Below, in pieces: positions 7,730 to 17,169 of a DNA stretch of 64,000 bases. The notes beneath the pieces are model-generated. The model worked only from the letters and a program-made list of their open reading frames with translations, was not told the origin of the DNA and made no database searches. A program made the position numbers and the translations under genes. Location of the stretch: NCBI RefSeq assembly GCF_003096195.1, contig NZ_CP023004.1, positions 3,142,501 to 3,206,500 of the forward strand, in the 5' to 3' direction. The DNA comes from Ereboglobus luteus. Lineage in GTDB: Bacteria > Verrucomicrobiota > Verrucomicrobiia > Opitutales > Opitutaceae. Positions within the stretch are counted from its first letter, which is position 1. The number at the start of each line of letters is the position of its first letter.

Positions 7730-10588
7730 ATGAATCACAAGTCCGTGCGCCGGTTTTTATTTGTTTTGTGTTTGCTCGCGCTTCCGTTTGTTCGCGCGGA
7801 AAACAACGAGCCCGCGGTGCCGCCGCTCAAGCGGCTCGCGAACGACCAGTCGGAATATCGCCGCTTCACGCTCGACAACGGCATCAAGGTCATCCTGCTC
7901 TCCGACCCGAAGCTCAACAAGTCCGCCGCGTCGCTCGCCGTGGGCGCGGGGTCGCTCAGCGATCCTCGCGACAGGCAGGGGCTCGCGCATTTCCTCGAGC
8001 ACATGCTTTTTCTCGGCACGGAAAAATATCCCGACGTAAACGATTACGGAAACTACCTTACCAGCAACGGCGGCTATAACAACGCCTACACCGCCGACGA
8101 CCACACGAACTACCTTTTCGAGATTCGCCACGAGGCGTTCGAGGGCGCGCTCGACCGGTTCGCGCAATTTTTTATCGCGCCGCTTTTCACGCCGGAGTTC
8201 ACCGAGCGCGAGTTGAACGCGGTCAATTCCGAGAATCAGAAAAATCTCGAAAACGACAGATGGCGTTACTGGCAGGTTCGCCGTTCGCTTTACAGGGCGG
8301 ATCATCCGGCAAATCATTTCGGCACAGGCAACAGCGACACGCTCGCGGGCGTGTCGCGCGAGGAATTGCTCGATTTCTACAACAAGCACTACAGTGCCGA
8401 CCGCATGACGCTTGCGCTTACAGGGCGCGCGAGCCTCGACCAGATGGAGCAGTGGGTTCGCCAGTATTTCTCTCCCATAGTCAATCGAAAGCTCGGCCCG
8501 ATTCGCTATGATCCCGACTATCTTTCGGAAAAGCCGGCACTGCGTATCGTTCGCGTCGAGCCCATCATCGATGGGCGCGAGCTTGGACTCGAGTTTCGCA
8601 TGCCCGCCATTCAGCGCTACTGGGCGTCAAAGCCCGATCACCTTTTGCGTTTTATTCTCGGCTATGAAGGTAAGGGTAGTTTGCTGTCGCAACTCAAGGC
8701 GGAAGGGCTTGCCACTGGACTCAGTGCCTATGGCGGTGATGAGACACAGGATTATGGACGTTTTCAGATATCCGTGGCGCTCACGCCCGAAGGGTTGCAA
8801 AATTACGGACGCGTGCTTGATCTCGTTTTCTCCACCATCGCCGATATGCGCCGCGCCGGGTATCCTGGCTATTTGTTTAACGAGCGAAAGATGATGGCTG
8901 CGCTCGACGAACTCTATGACGACAAGGGCGAAGGTTCTCAACGGGCTGTTTTTCTCGCAAACCAGATCGCGACGTGCCCGCTTTCGATCGCCGAGCGTGT
9001 TCCTTACCTCTGGCTTCGCGAAGATTCCGAAGCCTACGAAAAATTTCTTTCGTATCTTCGACCAGACAACATGCTCGTCAGCCTTGTAGCCAAGGGCGTC
9101 GATACCGATGCAACCGAAAAATATTACGGCACCAAGTATAGCTACCGTGAAGAGACTGGTCCCGCTTATGACAAGCTCATCACAGCACTCAACTCATCGG
9201 CATTGCCCAAGGGTGTCACGATTCACTTGCCCGAGCCAAATCCCTATATTCCGGCTAACTCAACTGTGCACGCCGTCACACCGATGCTCCTCATCAACGA
9301 ACCCGGACTCAGTCTTTATTATTCACAGGACACTGAATTCGAGCGCCCAATGGTTACGCAAATATTCAACTTCCGTCTTCCGCGTTCGTTTGCATCACTC
9401 GAAAATGCCGTTGCGCTTAATTACTATGCGGCATGCGTCAACGAGGCGCTCAACGAAATCACTTATGTTGCAGGAGAGGCTGGGCTCAGTGCGCGTGTTT
9501 CCACTTCGCTTACCAACGGCGTTACGCTTAGGATCAGTGGCTATAACGAATCTGCCGAGCGTCTTCTCGACACGATTTTATCCCATCTCGTCGACTTTGA
9601 ACTTAGCGAGGAACGCTTTGCTGCAGTGAAGGATTACACTGTTCGCGGCCTCCGCAATTTCGAGCGTGGCGACGCCTACCGTATCGCCATGACGACGCTC
9701 AATAGCATCACCGGCGAGTTCGTTTACCGTCCCGACGAGCAGATCGCCGCCGCCGAAAAAATGACGCTCGCCGACGTGCGCGCCTTTGCGCGCACGCTCT
9801 ACAAAACGGGCAAGGTCGAGGCGCTCATTTACGGCAACGTCACCGGTGATGACGCCGTCGCGCTGGCGCGAAAATTCCGCAGCCACAAGCCCGCGCCCGA
9901 AAGCGCGCTGCTGCGGGATCGTTATCTGGAGATTGCGGCGGGCGCGGAAGTGCGGGCAACCGAGAAGCTCATCGTCAACAATTCCGCCATGGTGCTGCGC
10001 TACAAACTCGGCGATACCTCGCCGGAGATGCGCGCGGCGGCAGTCGCGCTCGGCATATTTGTGGCGGAGCCGTTTTTCACGGAACTGCGCACGCGCCAGC
10101 AACTCGGCTACATCGTCAGCGGCGGCGCGGCACCCGGGAAAACCGAGAGCATCGCCTATTTTATCATTCAGTCGGGCAATCATCCGGCGGACGAATTGGA
10201 AAAGCGCGCGCTCGCGTTCATCGGCGCGCTGCCCGATCAACTCGCCGCGCTCGACGATGCCGCGTGGGCGCAGATCATCGCCGGCGCCCGCTCGCGCCTT
10301 GAGGAAAAGGACAAGTCAATCGACGAGCGAGCCAGCCGCCTCTACGCGCTCGCCTACGATTACAACGCGGATTGGGAGCGCCGCGCGCAAACACTCGCCG
10401 CGCTCGACAAACTCACGAAGGCGCGCGCCGTCGAAATACTGAAAAACGCGTTTGATGAAAAAACGCGCGGACAAATCACCGTGCTCGCCTTCTCGCGCGA
10501 CCACGAGCCATCCGACGCGAACGCGCCGAAGCCGACGTTTGATTTCGAAAAACGCGCCGAGTGGAAAAAGACGCGGAGCTACAAGTGA
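7730..10588 (+). CDS. Secreted M16 family zinc metalloprotease (insulinase/pitrilysin type)
   Basis: A protein of 952 residues starting with a signal peptide (MNHKSVRRFLFVLCLLALPFVRA). The inverted zinc motif HFLEH (residues 87-91) is followed by FLGTEKYPDVNDYGNYLTSN and, further on, the Glu-containing ELNAVNSENQKN. These are hallmarks of the M16A (pitrilysin, insulin-degrading enzyme) subfamily with four homologous domains, and the length agrees. The C-terminal half keeps RQQLGYIVSG, the substrate-closing region. The likely place of action is the periplasm, degrading peptides. The start at 7730 was chosen over an in-frame GTG at 7709 because it opens a clean signal sequence. Codon use shifts to a less GC-rich mix in the middle third (about 8.6-9.6 kb). 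Confidence 0.93.
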   Translation: MNHKSVRRFLFVLCLLALPFVRAENNEPAVPPLKRLANDQSEYRRFTLDNGIKVILLSDPKLNKSAASLAVGAGSLSDPRDRQGLAHFLEHMLFLGTEKYPDVNDYGNYLTSNGGYNNAYTADDHTNYLFEIRHEAFEGALDRFAQFFIAPLFTPEFTERELNAVNSENQKNLENDRWRYWQVRRSLYRADHPANHFGTGNSDTLAGVSREELLDFYNKHYSADRMTLALTGRASLDQMEQWVRQYFSPIVNRKLGPIRYDPDYLSEKPALRIVRVEPIIDGRELGLEFRMPAIQRYWASKPDHLLRFILGYEGKGSLLSQLKAEGLATGLSAYGGDETQDYGRFQISVALTPEGLQNYGRVLDLVFSTIADMRRAGYPGYLFNERKMMAALDELYDDKGEGSQRAVFLANQIATCPLSIAERVPYLWLREDSEAYEKFLSYLRPDNMLVSLVAKGVDTDATEKYYGTKYSYREETGPAYDKLITALNSSALPKGVTIHLPEPNPYIPANSTVHAVTPMLLINEPGLSLYYSQDTEFERPMVTQIFNFRLPRSFASLENAVALNYYAACVNEALNEITYVAGEAGLSARVSTSLTNGVTLRISGYNESAERLLDTILSHLVDFELSEERFAAVKDYTVRGLRNFERGDAYRIAMTTLNSITGEFVYRPDEQIAAAEKMTLADVRAFARTLYKTGKVEALIYGNVTGDDAVALARKFRSHKPAPESALLRDRYLEIAAGAEVRATEKLIVNNSAMVLRYKLGDTSPEMRAAAVALGIFVAEPFFTELRTRQQLGYIVSGGAAPGKTESIAYFIIQSGNHPADELEKRALAFIGALPDQLAALDDAAWAQIIAGARSRLEEKDKSIDERASRLYALAYDYNADWERRAQTLAALDKLTKARAVEILKNAFDEKTRGQITVLAFSRDHEPSDANAPKPTFDFEKRAEWKKTRSYK

Positions 10589-10605
10589 GCGTGTTTATCA
10601 ATGCG

Positions 10606-10672
10606 GCACGGACATTCTTGTCTGTGCGGAAATTATTCGGCCAATCCAAGGCACGGACAGGAATGTCTGTGC
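10606..10672. repeat. Family A palindromic repeat, inverted pair (copy A2)
   Basis: GCACGGACATTCTTGTCTGT (extended by GC) at 10606-10627 and its near-perfect inverse at 10651-10672, separated by 23 bases. It fills the gap between the M16 protease stop and the pseudouridine synthase start. Confidence 0.85.
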
Positions 10673-10679
10673 TTCCGTT

Positions 10680-11501
10680 ATGAGTGCTGATTACGAAAAG
10701 CCGATCGGCCCCTGGGTGCGGCGCGCGAAGGAGCACGGCGAGGGCGTGATCAAAAAGCTCACGCGCGACGAGCTCGTTGCGTGCGTGATGCATGTGGACG
10801 AGCGCATTATCGCAATCAACAAACCGGGCGACATTCCGTGCCATCCGTCGAAGGACGGCCCGTGGTCGAGCCTGTCGGGCGCGGTGCGCGAGCATTTCGG
10901 CGACGCGGCGGCGCACTTGATTTTTCGCCTGGATCGCGAGACGAGCGGAGTGGTGGTGTATGCGCGCGATCCAAGGACGGCGCGGCGTTTGCAGATGGCC
11001 GCGCAGAATCGGAAGTATGACAAAGCATACTTTGCGATACTATGCGGCGAGATGCGCGAGGTGGTCGCGGTCGATCAACCGCTTGGTCCCGATTACGATT
11101 GTCCGGTCGCGATTAAAAACAAGGTCGTGCGCGCAGGGCAGGGGCAGTCGGCGCGCACGCGGTTCGAGCCGTTGCAATGTTCGGGCGGTTTCACATTCGC
11201 GCGGGTGACCACGGAAACCGGGCGCAAGCACCAAATCCGCGCGCACGCGCAATGGCTCGGGCATTCGCTCGTTGGCGACAAAATCTACGGTCCCGACGCG
11301 CGTTTGTTTCTTGAGTTTATCGAGACGGGGTGGACGCCGAAACTGGCGGGGCGATTGCTGATGGCTCGGCAGGCGTTGCACTGCGCGGAGATCGACTTGA
11401 GGGCTGCGGGCGTGGACTATGTTTTTCGCGCGCCGCCGGCGGCCGACATGCTGGAGTTTGGCCGCGAACGGGGTTTTGATTGCTCGAAGTGGCTGGCGTG
11501 A
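10680..11501 (+). CDS. RluA/RluD family pseudouridine synthase
   Basis: A 273-residue protein with the RluA-family active-site block FRLDRETSGVVVYARD (catalytic Asp85) and a late TETGRKHQIRAHAQWLGHSLVGDKIYG segment (family HQIR motif). It isomerises uridine in rRNA or tRNA; the target site cannot be told from sequence. The N-terminal S4 RNA-binding domain found in RluC/RluD is absent, so it resembles RluA or TruC more. The ATG at 10680 was chosen because the frame upstream is made of the family A repeat and the 3' end of the protease gene. Confidence 0.9.
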   Translation: MSADYEKPIGPWVRRAKEHGEGVIKKLTRDELVACVMHVDERIIAINKPGDIPCHPSKDGPWSSLSGAVREHFGDAAAHLIFRLDRETSGVVVYARDPRTARRLQMAAQNRKYDKAYFAILCGEMREVVAVDQPLGPDYDCPVAIKNKVVRAGQGQSARTRFEPLQCSGGFTFARVTTETGRKHQIRAHAQWLGHSLVGDKIYGPDARLFLEFIETGWTPKLAGRLLMARQALHCAEIDLRAAGVDYVFRAPPAADMLEFGRERGFDCSKWLA

Positions 11502-11522
11502 GCGCGCCGAAAGGACGCTGGT

Positions 11523-12449
11523 TCAGCGCGATTTCCAGAGTGTCTTGAGCGGAGGGGGCTCGACGGAAACGGATAGTTTTTCGGGGGAAAAGATGTCGCG
11601 CGGAAGATCGAGTTTCACGCCCGTGAGCAACACGTTGAAGTCGGTGCCGTTGCCCGTGGTTTCGTTGCGGAGTTCCGCTTTGCGCAGGAAAAACATGTCG
11701 GACACTTTGTGAAAATCCTTCAGGCGCATCGTTTTTTTCACGGCGCCACCGGGGCCGAGGATTTCAAAGACGGTGATCGTGCGATAGCCTTCGTCGTAAT
11801 AAAGGCGCACGCCGGTCAGGTCGGGGCGCGCGTTGGCGATCTCGGCGGGCGGGCGCATCAGGAACGCGTGCGTGACGCGGAAGTTGCCCGATCTCAATCC
11901 TTCGTAGGTGTGGTCGTTCCAGTGGATGAAGGGCATCTGGAGTTCGAAGGCGCTGAGGTCCGTGCCCGCAAGCGGCTCGAACATCGCCGAGGGATCAAGT
12001 CGCGCGGCGGCGGATGACGCGGACCCGGCTTGGCCGCCGTTCGTGTTGTTGTTGCGCGAATAAGTCCACACGGCGCTTTGCGGGCCGCTCTGGACGAGGA
12101 GGTCGCGCTCGTCGTTTTGCGAGCCGGGGCGGAGCGTGATGCGCGTGACCGGCCCGCGTTCGTTGCGACTGCCCCACATGCGTCCGGGGATGATCGTGCG
12201 CGTGCTGGTTCCCTTCGGGCGCAGGATGAGTTGGAACTCGAAATAAAAATCGCCGTCGATGGCGCTTGTGCGGATGGCTTCGAGAATCGCGCGGCCCTTG
12301 TCCTGGTCAACGGGCGCGGCCTGCCGGTAATCGGGAACGGATGGCGTGATGCTGCGCGATTGGGCGAAGGCGTGCGCCGTGCCGAAAATACAGAAAAGGC
12401 AGGCGAAAATAATCGCCTGCCCCGGGATGGTTTTGCCGCCGGTGGTCAT
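11523..12449 (-). CDS. Exported LolA-like outer-membrane lipoprotein-sorting family protein
   Basis: 308 residues with an N-terminal signal sequence (AIIFACLFCIFGTAHAFAQ). The body has the unclosed-barrel pattern of the LolA-like / lipoprotein-sorting family: GDFYFEFQLILRPKGTSTR, MWGSRNERGP, DLTGVRLYYDEGYRTITVFEI, a feature of a periplasmic lipid- or lipoprotein-handling fold. Exact partner unknown. The assignment rests on pattern, not on catalytic residues. It follows secG on the same strand with 37 bases between the end of that gene and its own start region. Confidence 0.6.
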   Translation of the reverse strand: MTTGGKTIPGQAIIFACLFCIFGTAHAFAQSRSITPSVPDYRQAAPVDQDKGRAILEAIRTSAIDGDFYFEFQLILRPKGTSTRTIIPGRMWGSRNERGPVTRITLRPGSQNDERDLLVQSGPQSAVWTYSRNNNTNGGQAGSASSAAARLDPSAMFEPLAGTDLSAFELQMPFIHWNDHTYEGLRSGNFRVTHAFLMRPPAEIANARPDLTGVRLYYDEGYRTITVFEILGPGGAVKKTMRLKDFHKVSDMFFLRKAELRNETTGNGTDFNVLLTGVKLDLPRDIFSPEKLSVSVEPPPLKTLWKSR

Positions 12450-12486
12450 TGTGTCTGTGACAATGGCTGGTGGCGCAAGTGCCGCG

Positions 12487-12879
12487 TTATTGCTGCGCGG
12501 GAGCGGGAGCTTCCGGCGCGGGCGTGCCCGCCGGAGTCGCGGCGGGGGTTGCCTCCACTGTCGTGTTTTGCGGCGATGTCACGGGCGCGGCGGGTGCGGC
12601 GATTTCGGGAGCGAGAACGCCCGAGGTGCCGCGGTTCGCCACATAGATGTAGCCGAGGTAAAGGGCGAAGGCCAGGACGAAGAAAATAACCGCGCCTTTG
12701 ATGGTCGCCTTGCTGAGCACATTGCTGGTTTCGGCGCCGAAGGTGGCCTCGGCCATGCCCCCGCCCATGGCCGCGCCGACGCCGCCGTCGTTCTTGGCGC
12801 GTTGCATGAGAACAAGAAGCACGACAATGATGGAGACAAAAACCAGGACAAGAATACCTACTGTGAGAAGAATGCTCAT
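12487..12879 (-). CDS. secG: Preprotein translocase subunit SecG
   Basis: Small inner-membrane subunit of SecYEG. The two transmembrane helices are visible: ILLTVGILVLVFVSIIVVLLVLMQ, then VIFFVLAFALYLGYI. Between them is the conserved loop QRAKNDGGVGAAMGGG...FGAETSNVLSKAT, whose GAxT/S-N-x-L-x-K-AT pattern is diagnostic. A Pro/Ala/Thr-rich tail of about 45 residues makes the protein longer (130 residues) than many homologues. Start at 12879 (MSILLTV) chosen by alignment with the family. Confidence 0.93.
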   Translation of the reverse strand: MSILLTVGILVLVFVSIIVVLLVLMQRAKNDGGVGAAMGGGMAEATFGAETSNVLSKATIKGAVIFFVLAFALYLGYIYVANRGTSGVLAPEIAAPAAPVTSPQNTTVEATPAATPAGTPAPEAPAPAQQ

Positions 12880-13101
12880 TGGAAAAAGATGAGGAGAAAG
12901 CAGACTGAAACGCGGTTTGTCAACATGCGAGCACGGGGTCTCGATTTTAGGGGCAATTTCATGCGCGGGCGCGGCAAGCGGCAAAAGCGAGGCTTGCGGC
13001 TGCCGTTCGCTTCGAATTTACCCGGTGGAGGTTTTTGCCACTGTCGTTTTTTCGAAAATGCGGGCTTTAAATCATAATAATTTGCCGACAAAAATTGTGG
13101 C

Positions 13102-15075
13102 ATGTTGCCCCTGTCTTTGTTTGCGACCCTCTTGCGCGGATCGATGCGGATGTTTTTTGCGGCGTTTTTATTTGTCGCGACCATCCCGTTTCTTTGCGCG
13201 CTCGACTGGCTGCCCATAACCGACGAGGACCGCGAGGCCGTGGCATCCATGATCGATCCCGACGCCGGCGCGGAGATCCTCCACCGCGTCAAACAAATCG
13301 ACGACAGCGGCCGCAGGGGAGTCACCGATGAATACATTCGCATAAAAGTGTATAACGAAAAAGGCGTCAGGGAGCTTTCCAAGATCGACGTGCCCTATGA
13401 CGAGAAAACCGAGCGCATCAGAAGCATTGAGGCGCGCGTTATCAAACCCGACGGCACGATCATCAATGTTGATAAAAAGGACTTTTACGACCGCGAGATC
13501 ATCAAATACGGCAACTTGCGCGTGCGCGTGCGCTCGTTTTCGTTTCCGCTCGTCGAGCCAGGCATGATCGTGGAATACAAGTGGCGGCGGCGGGCGACGG
13601 AGAACATCATCGCGCTCAAGCTGGATTTTATGAGCGAAATGCCCACTCGCCGCGTGCTCTTTCGCATAAAGCCCCAGCCGCTTCCGCCCGGATTTCGCAC
13701 GATGGGCTTTTTCCGCCATTGCGGGGAGCATAAGTTGCAGCGCGGAAAGGATGGATTCGCCTTCATAGAAATGACCGACCTCAAGGCCGCCGGCACGGAA
13801 CCCTACATGCCGCTCGCGGCCGATGTTCACCCGTGGATGGTTTTTTATCCGACCTATGGAAGCCCGTCGATGCATTGGTCCTTCATCTCGCGCGGGCTTG
13901 CCGCAATTGTGGAGGAGACGACCAAGAGAAACAACAAGCTCGTGAATGAAACCGCCGCCGCCATCACAAAGGGGCTCGACATGCCCGAGGATCGTCTGGC
14001 GGCGATCAACGACTACTGCCGTATCCAAATAAAGAACACAGACCACGACACGCAGCCGGGGGAGCAGGAGTCGTCGAGACGCAACAAGGGGCCGCGAAAA
14101 CCAGCCGATGTGATAAAGGCCAAATCCGGCGACACTCTGGAAATCAACATCCTGTTCATCGCGCTTGCCAAGGCGATTGGCCAGGATGTGAAACTTGCGT
14201 TGAGCGCGAGAAAAACCAATGGGGCATTTTTGAAGGACATGCCCTCAATCAGGCAGTTGCCCGACCCGCTGGTCGCGGCGCACATCATGGATACGTGGCA
14301 TTTTTACGATCCCGCGCACCGCGATGTGTCCACGGGCATGTTGCACTGGGTTAATGAGAGTCAGGTTGTCATGATTCCGCGGGAGCGCGGGTTTCGCTGG
14401 CAGGTCACGCCCATGTCTCCCGTGGAAAAATCCCCCGTGAAACGCACGGCCCGCCTGCGTCTCGACGCGGAAGGCGGGATCGAGGGCGATGTGAGCATAA
14501 CGCTTTCGGGGCACCCCGCGTGCGACGCGCGCGAGCGGTTCAGGTCGGAAACACAAAACAGGGTTGAGGAAATAATTCGCGAAAGCGTGCAGGCGCGCTT
14601 CCCCAATGCCGAGTTGTCCGGCGCGGCCATTGCCAATCTGGACGATGCGACGAAGCCGTTCGTGATCACATACAATGTGCGGGTGCCCGCGTATGCGGAG
14701 CGCGCGGGCCAGAGGTTGTTTTTCCAGCCGGGCTTTTTCAGCAAGGGACGGGACGCCCGCTTCACGGCGGAATCGCGCGCATACGACATCCGTTTCAACT
14801 ATCCCTCGCTTGATGAGGATGACGTCGTGATCGCGCTTCCGGCGGGCTACAAGATTGAGGAGGGTTCGGCGCCCAAAGTGGTGGATCGAACCAAGTGGGG
14901 GCGTTACAGCATCGAGATCGCCCTCAACCGCACCAAGAACACGATCATCTATAATCGCATTTTCGAATTCCTGCCCGTGCACATGCCCGCGGCGAAGTAT
15001 TCCGACGTCAAAAGAATCTTCGATTTCGTGCACCTCCAGGATTCGCACACGCTGACAATCCGCGCGGGCGAATAA
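13102..15075 (+). CDS. Exported DUF3857/transglutaminase-like protein 1, catalytic Cys replaced
   Basis: 657 residues with an N-terminal signal sequence (MFFAAFLFVATIPFLCA); starts at 13102 or 13144 are both possible. Residues about 45-250 form a DUF3857 domain (DEYIRIKVYNEKGVRELSKI, RVIKPDGTIINVDKKDFYD). A transglutaminase-like core follows. Aligned with paralogue 3, the catalytic Cys is Thr345 (KSGDTLEINILF) and the His is Asp388; Asp403 (YDPAH) is kept. The rest is a C-terminal beta-rich DUF3858-like region. It is the first of three tandem paralogues on one strand (gaps 69 and 30 bases), suggesting an operon. Likely a periplasmic structural or binding role rather than catalysis. Confidence 0.85.
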   Translation: MLPLSLFATLLRGSMRMFFAAFLFVATIPFLCALDWLPITDEDREAVASMIDPDAGAEILHRVKQIDDSGRRGVTDEYIRIKVYNEKGVRELSKIDVPYDEKTERIRSIEARVIKPDGTIINVDKKDFYDREIIKYGNLRVRVRSFSFPLVEPGMIVEYKWRRRATENIIALKLDFMSEMPTRRVLFRIKPQPLPPGFRTMGFFRHCGEHKLQRGKDGFAFIEMTDLKAAGTEPYMPLAADVHPWMVFYPTYGSPSMHWSFISRGLAAIVEETTKRNNKLVNETAAAITKGLDMPEDRLAAINDYCRIQIKNTDHDTQPGEQESSRRNKGPRKPADVIKAKSGDTLEINILFIALAKAIGQDVKLALSARKTNGAFLKDMPSIRQLPDPLVAAHIMDTWHFYDPAHRDVSTGMLHWVNESQVVMIPRERGFRWQVTPMSPVEKSPVKRTARLRLDAEGGIEGDVSITLSGHPACDARERFRSETQNRVEEIIRESVQARFPNAELSGAAIANLDDATKPFVITYNVRVPAYAERAGQRLFFQPGFFSKGRDARFTAESRAYDIRFNYPSLDEDDVVIALPAGYKIEEGSAPKVVDRTKWGRYSIEIALNRTKNTIIYNRIFEFLPVHMPAAKYSDVKRIFDFVHLQDSHTLTIRAGE

Positions 15076-15144
15076 AAATCATCAACCATTAGGCCCCGCT
15101 CCATCTGCGTTCATTCAACAAATTCGCATTCTCAACCCCATATT

Positions 15145-17139
15145 ATGTTTCGAAAATACAAGCTCCCGGCAGTCCTTTGTATTCTAGCGGTATTTCTGAC
15201 GCATTCATTTGCTCGCGCCTATGACAGAATTCCAGCGCATCAACGCATGCTTGCCTTTGTTGATTGGATTGCGCCGACGCCGGAGGAGCTTTCAGCGACG
15301 GCCTCCACGATAGATCCCGAGGCGGGCGCGGAGATCCTCCTCAGAATGAGGCAAATCGACGACAGCGAATACATAGCTCCCGCCACCGATGAGTATTTCC
15401 GAATCAAAATTTTCAACGAAAAAGGTGTCAGGCAATTCACCAAAGTGGACATCACTTGCGAACCCGGTGAGCGTTTTGTCACTTCGGGGGCTCGCGTGAT
15501 CAAGCCCGACGGAACGATTATTAACGTCGATGAAAAGGCGTTTTATGATCGTATTACCATAAAGTATGGCGGCAAGAAGGCGCGCACGCGCTCCTTTTCA
15601 TTTCCCCAACTCGAACCTGGCGATATCGCCGAGTATAAATACTGCATTACCGCGAATGACAACATTGTCGCGGCCCGTTTCTATTTTCTGAGCGAGATAC
15701 CCACACGGCACGCCGTTTTCCGGATAAAACCCGCGCCGCTCGCGGCCAGCTACAAGACAATGGCCTATTTTTACAAATGCGACGAGGTGAAGGTGCAGCA
15801 CGACGATGACGGTTTCAATTGTATTGAACTGAAAAACCTTCCCGCGCATGTGCCCGAACCCTGCATGGAACCCGATCAGGACGCACAGCCGTGGATATTG
15901 TTTTATCCGGTAATGCGCGGGCAGACCGCCCAGGCATTTTGGGAGAAAACTGCCAAAGATGCGGGCAAAAGGGTTGAGCGTTATGCAAAAAAACCGAGCA
16001 AACTCGTGAGGGAGACGGCGACGCGCATCGTTGCGAATGCGACAAGCACCGAGGAAAAACTGGCGCGCATCAACGACTATTGTCGCACGAATATAGTCAA
16101 TTACTGGGTCTACACGCCGAAGGGCGGGCATGATGAAAAGATTCGCGCCATGCGAGACCGCTCTCCCGACGAACTGATCAAAACCAAGCTCGGAAACAGC
16201 GACGATATTCCCGTGCTGTTTGTCGCACTTGCCCGCGCGGCGGGCATTGATGCGCGCATCGCCCTCTGCGCCAACCGCAACGACGGCGTTTTCAAAATGA
16301 CGCTGCCCATCGAGTATTACCTCAACGAGATATTCATTGCCGTTAAACTCGACAAGGGCTGGCGCATGTATGATCCCGCGCACAACATGGTGAGCCTCGG
16401 CATGCTGCGCTGGCAAAACGAGGGCGTGCCCGCCTTGATTGTCATGCCGAAGGGCGCGGAGTGGATAACGACGGCCATGACGTCCGCCAAGCGCTCGCTC
16501 ACGAAACGCACCGCAAAACTGCGCCTCAATGAAGAGGGCACTCTGTTCGGCGATGTGACCATCGAATACAGCGGGCAGGCCGAGATTACCGCGCGCTACC
16601 AGTTTCACAACGAGACCGATAAGAGGATTGAGGAGCTAGTGAAAGAAGACGTGCAAGCGCGGCTGCCCAACGCCGAGTTGACCGACATTAATGTTACCAA
16701 CTCAGGCAATGTATTAAAGCCGCTGGTGCTCACATACAGCGTCAAGGTTCCCGGTTATGCCGAGCGCACGGGGCAGCGGCTTTTCATACAGCCGTGCTTT
16801 TTTACCAAGGGCGAACCGGCCCGGTTCACGCGGGACACGCGCACGCACAATATGTTTTTCAGATACGGCGAGTCGTTCAAGGACGAGGTCACGATTCAGG
16901 TTCCCGCGGGTTTCGCACTGGAGGAGGGCAGCGCGCCGGTTAACTTGGAACCGGGAAATTGGGGTTATTATAAAACCAGCATCGCGCTGAAAAAAAAGAC
17001 CAACGAAATAATATACACGCGCGAGTTTGCCTTCGCGCCGCTGCTCGTGCCCGCCGAGGCCTACAAGGCGGTCAAATACATATTCGACACCGTGCATTCC
17101 AGGGACTCGCATACGCTGACCCTTCGCTCGGGAGGATAA
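15145..17139 (+). CDS. Exported DUF3857/transglutaminase-like protein 2, catalytic Cys replaced by Ser
   Basis: 664 residues with a signal peptide (KLPAVLCILAVFLTHSFARA). It is a close paralogue of the preceding gene: IDPEAGAEILLRMRQIDDS, ARVIKPDGTIINVDEKAFYD and RSFSFPQLEPGDIAEYKY match almost word for word. In the transglutaminase core the Cys position is Ser352 (LGNSDDIPVLF), the His position is Glu395 (LNEIFIAV), and Asp410 is kept (MYDPAH). With Cys and His both lost, classic transglutaminase or protease chemistry is not expected. It sits between paralogues 1 and 3. Confidence 0.85.
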   Translation: MFRKYKLPAVLCILAVFLTHSFARAYDRIPAHQRMLAFVDWIAPTPEELSATASTIDPEAGAEILLRMRQIDDSEYIAPATDEYFRIKIFNEKGVRQFTKVDITCEPGERFVTSGARVIKPDGTIINVDEKAFYDRITIKYGGKKARTRSFSFPQLEPGDIAEYKYCITANDNIVAARFYFLSEIPTRHAVFRIKPAPLAASYKTMAYFYKCDEVKVQHDDDGFNCIELKNLPAHVPEPCMEPDQDAQPWILFYPVMRGQTAQAFWEKTAKDAGKRVERYAKKPSKLVRETATRIVANATSTEEKLARINDYCRTNIVNYWVYTPKGGHDEKIRAMRDRSPDELIKTKLGNSDDIPVLFVALARAAGIDARIALCANRNDGVFKMTLPIEYYLNEIFIAVKLDKGWRMYDPAHNMVSLGMLRWQNEGVPALIVMPKGAEWITTAMTSAKRSLTKRTAKLRLNEEGTLFGDVTIEYSGQAEITARYQFHNETDKRIEELVKEDVQARLPNAELTDINVTNSGNVLKPLVLTYSVKVPGYAERTGQRLFIQPCFFTKGEPARFTRDTRTHNMFFRYGESFKDEVTIQVPAGFALEEGSAPVNLEPGNWGYYKTSIALKKKTNEIIYTREFAFAPLLVPAEAYKAVKYIFDTVHSRDSHTLTLRSGG

Positions 17140-17169
17140 CCACGATTCATATTAATCCGACTATAAATC

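Noticed and set aside
12880-13101. tRNA gene beside secG, as in many genomes
   Set aside because: No cloverleaf or T-arm consensus on either strand.
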